Shown here: piece by piece, positions 7,274 to 15,599 of the stretch
Numbering within the stretch: the stretch's first letter is position 1
How the letters are laid out: each line of letters opens with the position of its first letter
From: Sphingobacteriaceae bacterium
GTDB taxonomy: Bacteria; Bacteroidota; Bacteroidia; UBA7662
Direction of reading: 5' to 3'
Assembly: GCA_013824115.1 (NCBI GenBank)
Contig: PNNG01000020.1
Location: 1 to 33,390, forward strand
DNA: 33,390 nt
Position numbers and translations under genes: made by a program
Notes under the pieces: model-generated
The model's database searches: none
Told to the model about the DNA's origin: nothing
The model's input: the letters and a program-made list of their open reading frames with translations, nothing else

Positions 7274-8621
7274 AGCGCAACGATTCAATGGGATTGGCAG
7301 CGGCCGCGCGGCGGGCGGGCGTGATGCCGAAAATGAGTCCAACCGCCGCCGACACCCCAAAACTGAGGACCATCGAAAATGGACTGAGGATGGTGCGGAT
7401 GTCGGTAAACCACTCAATGGCATAGGCCATGCTGATGCCCAATACCACGCCCAGCAAGCCACCACCCAAGCTGATGAGCACCGCTTCGAACATGAATTGC
7501 CAGATGATATCGTCGCGGGTGGCCCCCAACGCCCGGCGGGTGCCAATTTCGCGGGTGCGCTCCAACACCGAGGCCAGCATGATGTTCATGATGCCAATGC
7601 CACCCACCAACAAAGAGATGCCTGCAATGGCGCCCAGCACGAGGTTAAAAATGTCTTTGGTGCGCTGTTGCTGCTTGAGCAATTGCTCGGGAATACTCAC
7701 TTCAAAATCAACCACTTCGTTGTGTCTGCGACTGAGCATGCGCAGCAATACCTCCGAGGTTGAACTCACCTGCTCGCTTTCAGCCACTTGCACCACCAAT
7801 CGATCGAGCTGGTGGTAGTTCTTTTTCTTCTTCTTACTGCCTTCTTCCTCCCCATCGCTAAAAACCACCCCATCGCCAAAAAAGGTTGCGTTTTCGTCTT
7901 TGCCGGCATATACCGAAGCCCGATTTACATAGCGGGCCAAAGCGGTTTTGATGGGTACGTACACATCGGCATTGTAATCGCGAATGCCCAAATTTTCGAT
8001 GGCCTTTTCTGAAACTGCCGTTTCCTGCAAAACACCCACCACCTTGAGCCATTGATTGCCTGCCTTGAGGTAGCCTCCCAAAGCGGGTTCGGTATTGAAA
8101 AAACGCCGGGCGATGGTGCTGCCAATGATGCAAACCGCCTCGCCCTTGTCGAGCTGCACTTGCGTGAAGGCCTGACCTTCGGCCAAGGGCAAATTGCTGA
8201 TGCGGAAATAGGCTGGGGTAACGCCTACCACCCTGCTGCTGCGCTTGGCACCCTCGCGGATGATTTCGGTTTCGTATACAATTTCGGGACTCACCGCTAC
8301 TACCGAGGGCAGGTGCCGGGCAATGGCCTCGGCATCGCTGAGGTGCAAGCCGCGGCTAAAGCGGGAGGTTTGGACTTTATCGTCGGCGGGACTGTCTTTT
8401 TGCTCAAACACCGACTTCACCACGATGTTGTTAACGCCCACCAAACGAATCTGCTCGAGTATTTCTTGCCTTGCCCCGTTGCCAATGGCCAGCATGGCTA
8501 TGACCGCAGCCACACCGAAGATGATGCCCAAGGCCGTCAACATCGACCGGTATTTATTGGCCAGCAATGCCTCGGTGGCAATGTTCAGGTTGTTCTTTTG
8601 ACGGGGTGAAAGCAGCGGCAT
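7266..8621 (-). CDS. MacB-type ABC transporter permease
   Basis: The 451-residue inner-membrane protein has the MacB/FtsX architecture: one transmembrane helix near the N-terminus (about residues 27-47, LTALGIIFGVAAVIAMLAIG), a periplasmic MacB_PCD domain (about 50-330), and three C-terminal helices beginning around FNLVLGAIAGISLLVGGIGI. The conserved cytoplasmic turn ERTREIGTRRALGAT is present. Such permeases transmit ATPase-driven motion to the fusion protein and TolC to expel drugs, peptides or lipoproteins. Unlike E. coli MacB no ATPase domain is fused, and no ATPase gene is adjacent. A run of lysines (KKKKK) lies in the periplasmic domain. The ATG at 8621, 4 bp after the upstream stop, is chosen over a longer frame to 8687. 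Confidence 0.92.
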   Translation of the reverse strand: MPLLSPRQKNNLNIATEALLANKYRSMLTALGIIFGVAAVIAMLAIGNGARQEILEQIRLVGVNNIVVKSVFEQKDSPADDKVQTSRFSRGLHLSDAEAIARHLPSVVAVSPEIVYETEIIREGAKRSSRVVGVTPAYFRISNLPLAEGQAFTQVQLDKGEAVCIIGSTIARRFFNTEPALGGYLKAGNQWLKVVGVLQETAVSEKAIENLGIRDYNADVYVPIKTALARYVNRASVYAGKDENATFFGDGVVFSDGEEEGSKKKKKNYHQLDRLVVQVAESEQVSSTSEVLLRMLSRRHNEVVDFEVSIPEQLLKQQQRTKDIFNLVLGAIAGISLLVGGIGIMNIMLASVLERTREIGTRRALGATRDDIIWQFMFEAVLISLGGGLLGVVLGISMAYAIEWFTDIRTILSPFSMVLSFGVSAAVGLIFGITPARRAAAANPIESLRYE

Positions 8622-8625
8622 GATA

Positions 8626-9936
8626 CTAAGGCTGTTTGGCGGTGCTGTCCGACTTCGGGGCCTGTCCGGGCTGGTGCAATTTGCCATTCAGCAAACGGAT
8701 GGGTTGTTTTTCCATACCTACAGGCTTACTCAGTAGCACCTTGTCGCCTTGTTTCAATCCGGCTGCAAGCACCGCCTCATTTTCATTGGTTTCGGCAATC
8801 TTCACTTCCACTTTCTCGGTTTTGAGGCCATCGCGCAAATAAGCAAACTGCACCCCATCTTCCACAAAAATGGCTTCAAGCGGCACAATGAGCGTATCGC
8901 GCAAGGTGCTGGTGATGATGCGGTTGCCGGTAGTCATGCCCGGCCTTACCGTGCTGTCGGTTTTGGTGAGCTCAATCACTACTTCAAACACTTTGGCGTC
9001 GGTATTGCCCTTTTGTTCGCCTACATTGGCTACTTGGGTAACTTTGCCACTGAGCTTCAGGTCGGGAAAAGCATCGAGGCTGATGCTCACTTTTTGTCCC
9101 TGCTGCACCTTGCGAATATCTACTTCATTCACATAAGTTTTCGACAACATCTCGCGCAAATCGGGCAGGGTAGCCACCGCCGGGTCCCAGGGAGAAATGC
9201 TGCTGCCTACCTTCTTTTTGGTGCCGCCCCATTCGCGCATATAAATCACCATGCCGGGCTTGGGCGCTGTGATGGTAAATTGGCCACTTACCGCCTGCAG
9301 ATTGTCCATTTTGTTGCGAACCTGTTGCAAATTGGCTTGGGCTTCCGCCATTTTGGCTTCGGCTTGTAGTTTTTTTACTTTGTAGTTTTGTCGGGCCTGT
9401 TCCAAATCACGTTGGCCTTTTTGCAGTTCCAACTCGGCCTGGCGAATGATGGCAGGCGGCTCAAAGCGCGACTGTTGTAAGGTGATTTGTTTCTGTTCGA
9501 GCTGAAATTCGAGGTTCAGCAATTCATCCCGGGCGGCACGCAACGAAAGCGTGGTATCGAGCTTTACCTGGGTGTATTGCGATTCTACCTTTTCCAACTC
9601 GGCACCTGTATCTTTGATTTTGCTACTGATTTCGGTTTGGTCGAGGGCGGCCACATATTCGCCCTCCTCTACCAAAGTGCCTTCTGGCACCAAATCCTGG
9701 ATTTTTACCTGCCAAATACCCACTTGCCGGATGCCTTCGGGACCGTTGATGTTCTCCGAATTTTTGGCGAGCAGCTCACCCGCACTGAAAACCACACTTT
9801 GAAAAGTGCCACGTTTCACTTCCGCTTCGAGCTCAGCTCCGCTTTGTACCGCTTTAAAACCAAATTGGTAAATCAACCAAACGACCAGAAGCAGCGCGCC
9901 TCCAATCCAATATTTATACGTAAGTAGTTTTTGCAT
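8626..9936 (-). CDS. HlyD/MacA-type periplasmic membrane-fusion protein
   Basis: The 436-residue protein has one N-terminal membrane anchor (about residues 8-26), a split barrel-sandwich (lipoyl-like) domain, a long coiled-coil hairpin rich in Glu, Gln and Lys (about 105-225), and C-terminal beta domains including VNEVDIRKVQQGQKVSISLDAF and VRPGMT, hallmarks of MacA/HlyD adaptors. It would bridge the permease to TolC across the periplasm. It is the first gene of the operon; the permease follows after 4 bp. The C-terminus ends in a low-complexity polar tail. Substrate cannot be read from sequence. Confidence 0.92.
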   Translation of the reverse strand: MQKLLTYKYWIGGALLLVVWLIYQFGFKAVQSGAELEAEVKRGTFQSVVFSAGELLAKNSENINGPEGIRQVGIWQVKIQDLVPEGTLVEEGEYVAALDQTEISSKIKDTGAELEKVESQYTQVKLDTTLSLRAARDELLNLEFQLEQKQITLQQSRFEPPAIIRQAELELQKGQRDLEQARQNYKVKKLQAEAKMAEAQANLQQVRNKMDNLQAVSGQFTITAPKPGMVIYMREWGGTKKKVGSSISPWDPAVATLPDLREMLSKTYVNEVDIRKVQQGQKVSISLDAFPDLKLSGKVTQVANVGEQKGNTDAKVFEVVIELTKTDSTVRPGMTTGNRIITSTLRDTLIVPLEAIFVEDGVQFAYLRDGLKTEKVEVKIAETNENEAVLAAGLKQGDKVLLSKPVGMEKQPIRLLNGKLHQPGQAPKSDSTAKQP

Positions 9937-9964
9937 GGGGATGTTGGTGCTACAAAATACAAAA

Positions 9965-9995
9965 CAGGCAGGTGAGTTTTAACGCTACCTGCCTG
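9965..9995 (-). terminator. Terminator after the beta-propeller lipoprotein gene
   Basis: A perfect 9-bp stem (CAGGCAGGT at 9965-9973 and ACCTGCCTG at 9987-9995) with a 13-base loop is followed on the minus strand by TTTT and then a T-rich stretch. It lies 30 bp past the stop at 10026 and just before the membrane-fusion-protein gene, separating the two leftward operons. The plus strand also has CTTTT, so it may act in both directions. Confidence 0.75.
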
Positions 9996-10025
9996 CTTTT
10001 GGTGTGTTTGTGATTTTTTAAGAGA

Positions 10026-11282
10026 TCAACGTTCGAGGTCGATACTCAAACGGTAGCGCAAAACCCGACCATTGCCCGTATCGGCCACAAAAACCGTACG
10101 GCGGAAATAGGCCACGCCTTGGGGGTTGTTGAATTGGAAGGGACCGGCACCGCGACCGCCAAATGAGGCAATTACCTGTTTAGTAATACCGCTGGCGGGA
10201 GGTGGATTTACCCCTTCGAAGCCCAAACGGGTGAATTGATACAGCGAATCGCGTGCGGCATCGATCACGAAAATGTAGCCCGTTTCGTCGGGGGCAATGC
10301 AAATGTCGGTGGGATTGGTAAAGCGAAAGCCTTCGTACAAAAAGCGATTGGCCTTACTCTCATCGAAATTGAGCAAGTTGGCATTTTCGGTATACGATAT
10401 ACCCGTTTCAGGATTGTCGATTTGGCGGATCCAAAGCGCTTTGTATTCGGCTGCAGGGGCCGATTGCAACAAAATAAAATCCATCGAATTGCTCATACCA
10501 AACACCAACTGGGGCGGGGCTAAAAAACTGGTAATGCCACTCACTGCCATCACCGAACGCAGGCTCGAGCTGTTGGGATTGAGGTTGCGAATGGAGCCGT
10601 TGTTGGAACGATCGGGACGGTAAATCAATACCGTATTGTCGGGCACCGCCGTGCTGGTGAGGCTGTTGGTTGGTCCCCGGCGGGTAAGGTAGAAGCCGTT
10701 GTCGTGGGTGGTGGCAATGCCGGTAAACTCCACTTGCGTATCGAAAACGCCCCTGAAATTGGTATTGCTGCGAGAGTTATCGTTGCGTGGGTGGATGAGG
10801 CGCTGAATGATCTGCGGATTGCGGGTGCCCGTGCCGGTGAGCACATACACGGTGGCCAAATTAAAGGTTTCACCGTTGATAATGCTGTCGGCCCGACCCA
10901 AAACGTAGGTAATCAAACGGCGGTCTTGGGTGATTTTGGTAGCGCCGGGTACCGGAATGAACTGTTGGCGATCGCCTTTTTGGTCGAGCACCCAAACGCC
11001 GGCGTCATTGCCGCCACTGGCATTGTCAACCACATACACCATTTCGTCGTAGCCCACATACACATCGGTAGGCTTCACAAATCCGCCCCAAACGGGCAAT
11101 ACGGGTACGTAACCAATAACGCCTTGCACCAAATTGGGGTCGATGGCGCCTTGACGCAGGACATCATCTACTTGGGGGTCTTGTTTGCTGCCCAACAAAA
11201 AATCGCAGCTTTGCAGCGAGAGGCTAGCGGCTAACCCAAGGCTCAATGCCGAAAAACGGATGGTACGTAGAAAGCTGCTCAT
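10026..11282 (-). CDS. NHL-type beta-propeller lipoprotein
   Basis: The 418-residue protein begins with a lipoprotein signal ending LSLQSC (lipobox Cys about residue 26), so it is probably anchored in the outer membrane. The mature part reads as a beta-propeller. Near the N-terminus is VWGGFVKPTDVYVGYDEMVYVVD, and later blades include FTNPTDICIAPDETGYIFVID and a final NNPQGVAYFRRTVFVADTGNGRVLRY, close to the NHL consensus (P-x-G-V-A-x-D, then V-A-D-x-x-N-x-R-V). Its ATG overlaps the stop of the upstream PorV-like gene by 4 bp, so the two are probably made together and may interact. The catalytic role, if any, is unknown. Confidence 0.85.
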   Translation of the reverse strand: MSSFLRTIRFSALSLGLAASLSLQSCDFLLGSKQDPQVDDVLRQGAIDPNLVQGVIGYVPVLPVWGGFVKPTDVYVGYDEMVYVVDNASGGNDAGVWVLDQKGDRQQFIPVPGATKITQDRRLITYVLGRADSIINGETFNLATVYVLTGTGTRNPQIIQRLIHPRNDNSRSNTNFRGVFDTQVEFTGIATTHDNGFYLTRRGPTNSLTSTAVPDNTVLIYRPDRSNNGSIRNLNPNSSSLRSVMAVSGITSFLAPPQLVFGMSNSMDFILLQSAPAAEYKALWIRQIDNPETGISYTENANLLNFDESKANRFLYEGFRFTNPTDICIAPDETGYIFVIDAARDSLYQFTRLGFEGVNPPPASGITKQVIASFGGRGAGPFQFNNPQGVAYFRRTVFVADTGNGRVLRYRLSIDLER

Positions 11283-12280
11283 AAAATGCCAATGGATACT
11301 GTAAAACGGTGCACGCTTCCCAAACGGGTTTTGTTGTTGAAGCCGTAATCGAAGCGCATATAACCAAAATTCCGCGGGGTTTGGAAACCTACACCAAAGG
11401 CAGGAAGGGCCATTTCATCGATGCCCAATTCATAGCCCATGCGGCCAAAAAAGATGTTTTTGTAATTGTATTCCGCCCCAATGCCCAAAGTTTCTTTGTT
11501 ATCCGTTGGGTGGTTGAGCTGAGCAATGGCGGTGATTTTGTGGAATTCGGTAATGAGTGGATCGAAGGCAAAGCCAATGCGGAACAGAGCGGGTACCGAT
11601 ACGTCTTCAAATTCGTCGATGGTTTCGGTGCCGGTAAAGTTGAGCCTGCGTATTTCGCCATTGGGTTGCACGTTCACCCCAAAATTGGCCACTGATACAG
11701 CAAAACGGGCATTTTTAATACCTACGTTGTAGGTGATTCCAAAATCGAAGATGGCATTGTTGGTTACTATGCCTACCATGCTTTCGCGCGCCCATTTGCC
11801 AGTGAGGCCGAACGAGAATTGGTCGGTGAGGGCTTTGGCGTAGGTGAGGCCAATGAGACTGTTGTGTACCGAAAAGGTCTCACCCGTGCCAAACGGCTGA
11901 AATTCGGTGGTTACAGGCATATCGCCGCTGTTAAGCGACATCAGGCTGAGTCCTAAAACACCACCACCATTTAAACGATAGGCCAAACCACCATAGCTGA
12001 TGCCAATGTCGGCCCAGTACAAAGTATGTCCAAATTGGAAATGGGTACGTTGGGTATCGAGACCCGTAATGCCCGCGGGATTCCAAAACAGGGCCGAAAC
12101 GTCGTTGGCTACAGCAATGTAATTGCCCGATAAACCGGCCGAGCGGGCATCAACGCCAATTTTAAGGAATTGCATGCCGGTGGTGCCTGCACGGCTACCT
12201 CCAAACGACGGAAGTACCTGTGCCTGGGCGGCAACACTCAAAAAAGCAAACGAACAGAGCAGTAAATGTCTCAGCATCAT
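11279..12280 (-). CDS. PorV/PorQ-family outer-membrane beta-barrel protein
   Basis: The 333-residue protein has a signal peptide (about 1-21, ending AAQAQ) and the UPF0164/PorV-PorQ pattern: AGTTGMQFLKIGVDARSAGLSG, then VANDVSALFWNPAG close to the N-terminus, repeated amphipathic strands, and a C-terminal strand. PorV is the T9SS shuttle that binds cargo C-terminal domains at the outer membrane, and PorQ-like paralogs have related roles. This window also encodes three CHU_C cargo proteins, although they lie 10 kb away. It is co-transcribed with the propeller lipoprotein. Whether this copy is the true PorV or a paralog cannot be told from sequence alone. Confidence 0.85.
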   Translation of the reverse strand: MMLRHLLLCSFAFLSVAAQAQVLPSFGGSRAGTTGMQFLKIGVDARSAGLSGNYIAVANDVSALFWNPAGITGLDTQRTHFQFGHTLYWADIGISYGGLAYRLNGGGVLGLSLMSLNSGDMPVTTEFQPFGTGETFSVHNSLIGLTYAKALTDQFSFGLTGKWARESMVGIVTNNAIFDFGITYNVGIKNARFAVSVANFGVNVQPNGEIRRLNFTGTETIDEFEDVSVPALFRIGFAFDPLITEFHKITAIAQLNHPTDNKETLGIGAEYNYKNIFFGRMGYELGIDEMALPAFGVGFQTPRNFGYMRFDYGFNNKTRLGSVHRFTVSIGIL

Positions 12281-12296
12281 CTATCAGAACGGGGGT

Positions 12297-12331
12297 GCAA
12301 GTTAAAGCAAAAGCAGCAATTCGCAAGTTAA
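12297..12331 (-). promoter_or_regulatory. Tandem TTAACTTGC repeat, possible promoter of the PorV-like gene
   Basis: On the minus strand TTAACTTGC occurs twice, 26 bp apart. The TTG of the first copy and the TAACTTGC of the second are spaced about 19 bp, the spacing of a Bacteroidota -33/-7 promoter, though the -7 match to TAnnTTTG is imperfect. It lies in the gap between hemJ and the PorV-like gene. Confidence 0.35.
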
Positions 12332-12344
12332 GAAAACATCAAGG

Positions 12345-12884
12345 TTATGGCTGGGTCGACTGTTTTTCGCGCATCTTTTTATAAATGCCAATGGCAGTCA
12401 TAAGCACTGCAATAAAGCCCAGCAAGCCCAACAAGCCCCACAGCATGCTCAGGGTATTTTTAAGCACCACCAGAAAGACAATGGCCACTAAAAAGATGGT
12501 GGCTACCTCGTTCCAAATCCTCAGAAAGGTACCCGAATAGCGGAACTCTCCACTCAATTGCTGCTTGTACAACCACCAACAGCTGGCATGGTAGGCGTAG
12601 AGCAAGAGTACAAAACCAAATTTGGTGATCAACCAAAGCGGATTGGAGCCGTACAAATGCCACATCCACAAGCCAAAAACGCCCGTAAGCACCGCCGATG
12701 GCACAGTGATGCCCCGCCACAAGCGCAGGAGCTGGCCGCCGTATTGGTCACGCAGGATGCCGCGGGCCACATCGTCGCGGCTACCCGCTTCGGTATTGTA
12801 AATGAGCAAACGCACAAAATAAAACAGCCCGGCAAACCAGGTCACCACAAACAAAATGTGCAGGGCTTTGACGTAGAGATACAT
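12345..12884 (-). CDS. hemJ: Protoporphyrinogen IX oxidase HemJ
   Basis: From the ATG at 12884 the product has 179 residues, the usual HemJ length, and begins MYLYVKALHILFVVTWFAGLF, the family's signature first helix with its conserved histidine (His9). Four further hydrophobic helices follow, including one with LITKFGFVLLLYAYH. HemJ is an inner-membrane enzyme that oxidises protoporphyrinogen IX to protoporphyrin IX in heme synthesis. The open frame runs 105 bp further upstream, but that part is Cys/Lys-rich shadow sequence and is rejected. A TAATTTTG element lies a few bases before the ATG. The gene is divergent from comM. Confidence 0.9.
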   Translation of the reverse strand: MYLYVKALHILFVVTWFAGLFYFVRLLIYNTEAGSRDDVARGILRDQYGGQLLRLWRGITVPSAVLTGVFGLWMWHLYGSNPLWLITKFGFVLLLYAYHASCWWLYKQQLSGEFRYSGTFLRIWNEVATIFLVAIVFLVVLKNTLSMLWGLLGLLGFIAVLMTAIGIYKKMREKQSTQP

Positions 12885-12890
12885 GAAATG

Positions 12891-12898
12891 CAAAATTA
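12891..12898 (-). promoter_or_regulatory. TAATTTTG -7 element for hemJ
   Basis: On the minus strand TAATTTTG matches TAnnTTTG exactly and lies 6 bp before the hemJ ATG, which would give an almost leaderless message. A TTTG lies about 22 bp further upstream, slightly longer than the usual spacer. Confidence 0.4.
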
Positions 12899-12911
12899 AG
12901 GAAGAAGGCAG

Positions 12912-12925
12912 GTTTGCCGGCAAAC
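12912..12925. promoter_or_regulatory. 14-bp perfect palindrome between hemJ and comM
   Basis: GTTTGCCGGCAAAC is a perfect 14-bp palindrome in the 134-bp divergent gap. It overlaps the TTTG that could serve as the hemJ -33 element, so a bound regulator could control hemJ. No known operator is recognised, and chance occurrence is possible. Confidence 0.35.
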
Positions 12926-13018
12926 TTTTCTTTTTGCAGCATCTTTTGCTGCTTTTTGCGCAAAGCAGAATGAGGCATGAACGCAGCATGTATATTCAGC
13001 CTTTCAAGCGTTTGAGCC

Positions 13019-14554
13019 ATGATTACGACTTTTGGAAGCGCAGTGGTAGGTGTAAATGCCATTGCCATACAGGTGGAAGTAGATGCCCAAAAAAATGCCA
13101 TTGGGTATTTTTTAGTGGGCCTGCCCGACAATGCAGTGAAAGAAGGGCAGCACCGCATCGAAACCGCGGTGCGCAATGCCGGCTACGATTTTAAGCGCTA
13201 TAAATATGTGGTGAATATGGCGCCGGCCGACATCCGCAAAGAGGGTGCTGCTTACGACCTCACCATTGCCGCCGGCTTGCTGGCTGTGAGCGAGCAAATG
13301 CACGCCACCGATTTAGACCGCTATGTAATCATGGGCGAACTCTCGCTCGATGGCCGCATCAAACCCATCAAAGGCGCCCTGCCCATGGCCATTCAGGCAC
13401 GCAAAGAAGGCTACAAAGGCATGTTGCTGCCCCTCGAAAATGCACGCGAAGCAGCCATAGTGAGCGAGTTGGAGGTGTATGGACTCGAACACCTCAGCGA
13501 GCTGGTCGATTTTTTTAATGGCAAACAAAAACCTGCACGCATCGAAATCAATACCCGCGAGGTGTTTTACGAATCGCAAAATGCGTACGAGGTAGACTTT
13601 GCCGATGTAAAGGGACAAGAAAACATCAAACGCGCCTTGGAAGTAGCCGCGGCGGGTGGACACAATGTGCTGTTGGTGGGTCCCCCGGGCGCTGGCAAAA
13701 CCATGCTTTCGAAACGTTTGCCCACCATTTTGCCTCCGCTTACCCTGCACGAAGCCCTCGAAACCACCAAGATACATTCAGTGGCGGGCAAGCTCCCCAA
13801 TCGTGAAGGTTTGGTGAGCATCCGTCCATTTAGAAGTCCGCACCATACCATTTCGGATGTAGCACTCGTTGGTGGCGGCGGCCATCCGCAACCCGGCGAA
13901 ATTTCGTTGGCGCACAATGGGGTGCTTTTCTTGGATGAGCTGCCCGAGTTCAAACGCACAGTGCTGGAAGTAATGCGGCAGCCCTTGGAAGAACGACGCG
14001 TTACCATTAGCCGGGCACGCTTTACGGTCGATTATCCGGCCAGTTTTATGCTGGTGGCCAGTATGAATCCTTGTCCCTGCGGTTTTTACAACCACCCCGA
14101 CAAAGAGTGCACTTGTGGCAGCCAGCAGGTGCAGCGCTATTTGAGCAGGGTAAGCGGACCGTTGCTCGACCGCATCGACATCCACATAGAAGTGGTTCCT
14201 GTTTCGTTCAACGAGCTGTCGAATCAGCGACCTGCCGAAAGCAGCAACGATGTACGAGCCCGGGTAATGCGGGCACGCGAAAGGCAGCTGGCGCGCTTCG
14301 AAGGGCAGTCGATTTACGGCAATGCCCAAATGCCGCACAATCAATTGCACCAGTGGTGTGCGGTGAATTCGGCCGGACAAATCCTGCTGAAAACCGCCAT
14401 GGAGCGTTTGGGATTGTCGGCCCGGGCCTACGACCGCATCCTCAAAGTAGCGCGCACCATTGCCGATTTGGGCGACAGCGATCACATACAGGCCGAGCAC
14501 CTTGCCGAAGCCATTCAGTACAGGAGTTTAGACAGGAGCAATTGGGGGGCGTAG
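13019..14554 (+). CDS. comM: ComM/YifB-family AAA+ ATPase (Mg-chelatase-like)
   Basis: The 511-residue protein has the full ComM/YifB layout: an N-terminal ribosomal-S5-like ChlI domain (about 1-170, with [12 protein letters not shown] and an [11 protein letters not shown] segment), Walker A GPPGAGKT near residue 220, [29 protein letters not shown] (Walker B), a SMNPCPCGF cysteine motif followed by C-T-C, and a C-terminal helical Mg_chelatase_C domain with [20 protein letters not shown]. ComM is a hexameric helicase that promotes branch migration during natural transformation. The ATG at 13019 gives the canonical N-terminus ([11 protein letters not shown]). It is transcribed away from hemJ. 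Confidence 0.95.
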   Translation: MITTFGSAVVGVNAIAIQVEVDAQKNAIGYFLVGLPDNAVKEGQHRIETAVRNAGYDFKRYKYVVNMAPADIRKEGAAYDLTIAAGLLAVSEQMHATDLDRYVIMGELSLDGRIKPIKGALPMAIQARKEGYKGMLLPLENAREAAIVSELEVYGLEHLSELVDFFNGKQKPARIEINTREVFYESQNAYEVDFADVKGQENIKRALEVAAAGGHNVLLVGPPGAGKTMLSKRLPTILPPLTLHEALETTKIHSVAGKLPNREGLVSIRPFRSPHHTISDVALVGGGGHPQPGEISLAHNGVLFLDELPEFKRTVLEVMRQPLEERRVTISRARFTVDYPASFMLVASMNPCPCGFYNHPDKECTCGSQQVQRYLSRVSGPLLDRIDIHIEVVPVSFNELSNQRPAESSNDVRARVMRARERQLARFEGQSIYGNAQMPHNQLHQWCAVNSAGQILLKTAMERLGLSARAYDRILKVARTIADLGDSDHIQAEHLAEAIQYRSLDRSNWGA

Positions 14555-14609
14555 TGGAAAAGAATTTTTGACCAGGTTTTCAATGGGTTGTATTTTTAAG
14601 AAAAAAACC

Positions 14610-14741
14610 ATGGAACCCAATCAAGTCAATTTAGCAGAACAATTACGCCGAGAATCAGCCATTGTAACTGCAGATTCATTGGCGGTTTTGGAGGAATTTG
14701 AGGCTTTGGAAGAAGAGTTACCGCCCTACGAAGAAGGCTAA
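14610..14741 (+). CDS. Small acidic hypothetical protein (43 residues)
   Basis: The ATG at 14610 follows an A-rich stretch (AAGAAAAAAACC), favourable for Bacteroidota translation initiation. The frame encodes 43 residues with a very acidic, Glu-rich second half ending LPPYEEG. It has no known domain. It stops 16 bp before a GTG that could start the next gene, so they may be coupled. The composition is protein-like, but with no homology available the call rests on start context and spacing. Confidence 0.4.
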   Translation: MEPNQVNLAEQLRRESAIVTADSLAVLEEFEALEEELPPYEEG

Positions 14742-14757
14742 CGCTTATCTTTCCTCC

Positions 14758-15510
14758 GTGAAACCCGCTTCACCCACCCACTGCACCATTTGCGAAACTC
14801 CCTTGCAGGGCGCGTATTGCCATGCGTGCGGACAAAAGCATACCGGCGAAAAGGCAGGCGTTTGGCTTTTACTTCAAGAAGCGCTAGGTACTTTTTTTTC
14901 ACTCGAAAAGTCGGGTGCAGCCACCCTCTGGTTGCTTTTACGGCAGCCGCAGCGGGTGGTGATGAATTACGTGGCGGGCAACCGTGGATACTGGCAACCC
15001 CCGAACAAACTTGTTTTTTACGGCTTGGTGTTATACGGCTTGCATGTGAGTTTGGTAGATGCCGAAGTATTGAATCTGACCATTGAGGTAGAAGGCGTTA
15101 ATCCGTCGCTTTTCTTTTTGGGTTTGGTTTTGCCTTTTTTGGTACTGAGCGCTTGGTTGTTGTATGGCGCCAAACCGATGAATTTTGCCCGACACTTGGT
15201 GTCGAACAGTTATTTCTGGTCGACCTGGTTCATTTTGCTCACCCTCCTTGGCGATGCCCTGGATGCCGTTTACCTGCGCGATTGGGGAACGGTTGACTTT
15301 TTCCTCTTCTTGTTTTTGGTAAGTTGGTCGGAAGCGCGGGTTTTCGCAGCTACAAAGGCTTGGTGGCGCAAATTGCTGCTTTCATTTACCCAAGTGGTGT
15401 TGTTTTTTACTCTTTTGGCCACTTTTGCAGGCCTAATTTACCTAACAGGAGGTCGCGTAAGTTCCATGGAAGGCAAAGCTCCCACTGAAAATCAGGAGAT
15501 TAATAATTAG
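14758..15510 (+). CDS. DUF3667-family zinc-ribbon membrane protein
   Basis: The product has an N-terminal zinc ribbon (C-x2-C-x8-C-x2-C-G-Q: Cys9, 12, 21 and 24 from the GTG start) and then about five hydrophobic helices, the pattern of the DUF3667 family common in Bacteroidota. Function is unknown; the CGQ zinc knuckle next to membrane helices suggests a membrane-bound sensor or assembly factor. The frame is open from an ATG at 14698, but that start lies within the small acidic ORF and its extra residues are basic shadow sequence. GTG at 14758 is preferred, with 14698 possible. No terminator hairpin was seen after the stop. Confidence 0.75.
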   Translation: MKPASPTHCTICETPLQGAYCHACGQKHTGEKAGVWLLLQEALGTFFSLEKSGAATLWLLLRQPQRVVMNYVAGNRGYWQPPNKLVFYGLVLYGLHVSLVDAEVLNLTIEVEGVNPSLFFLGLVLPFLVLSAWLLYGAKPMNFARHLVSNSYFWSTWFILLTLLGDALDAVYLRDWGTVDFFLFLFLVSWSEARVFAATKAWWRKLLLSFTQVVLFFTLLATFAGLIYLTGGRVSSMEGKAPTENQEINN

Positions 15511-15527
15511 TAACATTTTTATTTTTC

Positions 15528-15558
15528 AAGTTTATTAAGAATTAATCTAAATAAACTT
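15528..15558. promoter_or_regulatory. 31-bp AT-rich palindrome, candidate Fur-like iron box
   Basis: Two 15-base arms flank a single central T. The outer nine bases (AAGTTTATT and AATAAACTT) pair perfectly, and inside them only two positions per arm are A-A or T-T mismatches, so 13 of 15 positions pair. The core contains AGA and TCT half-sites separated by AT-rich bases. It ends 9 bp before a TAnnTTTG element and therefore covers the -33 region of the DUF4856-imelysin-HTTM-TonB operon. Size, AT content and position fit a metalloregulator such as Fur; the regulator identity is inference. Confidence 0.65.
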
Positions 15559-15567
15559 AAGCCTTTC

Positions 15568-15575
15568 TATTTTTG
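15568..15575 (+). promoter_or_regulatory. TATTTTTG -7 element of the imelysin/TonB operon
   Basis: TATTTTTG matches the Bacteroidota -7 consensus TAnnTTTG exactly and sits 24 bp before the first ATG of the operon. The -33 region is occupied by the large palindrome and has no clear TTTG. Confidence 0.5.
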
Positions 15576-15599
15576 CAGCGCATTCAAAACACAAACACC

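Noticed and set aside
7274-7546. N-terminal extension of the TolC gene
   Set aside because: The extension is out-of-frame permease sequence; the signal peptide begins at 7273.
12885-12989. N-terminal extension of hemJ
   Set aside because: The canonical HemJ N-terminus starts at 12884. The extension covers the promoter-like elements and reads as Cys/Lys-rich noise.
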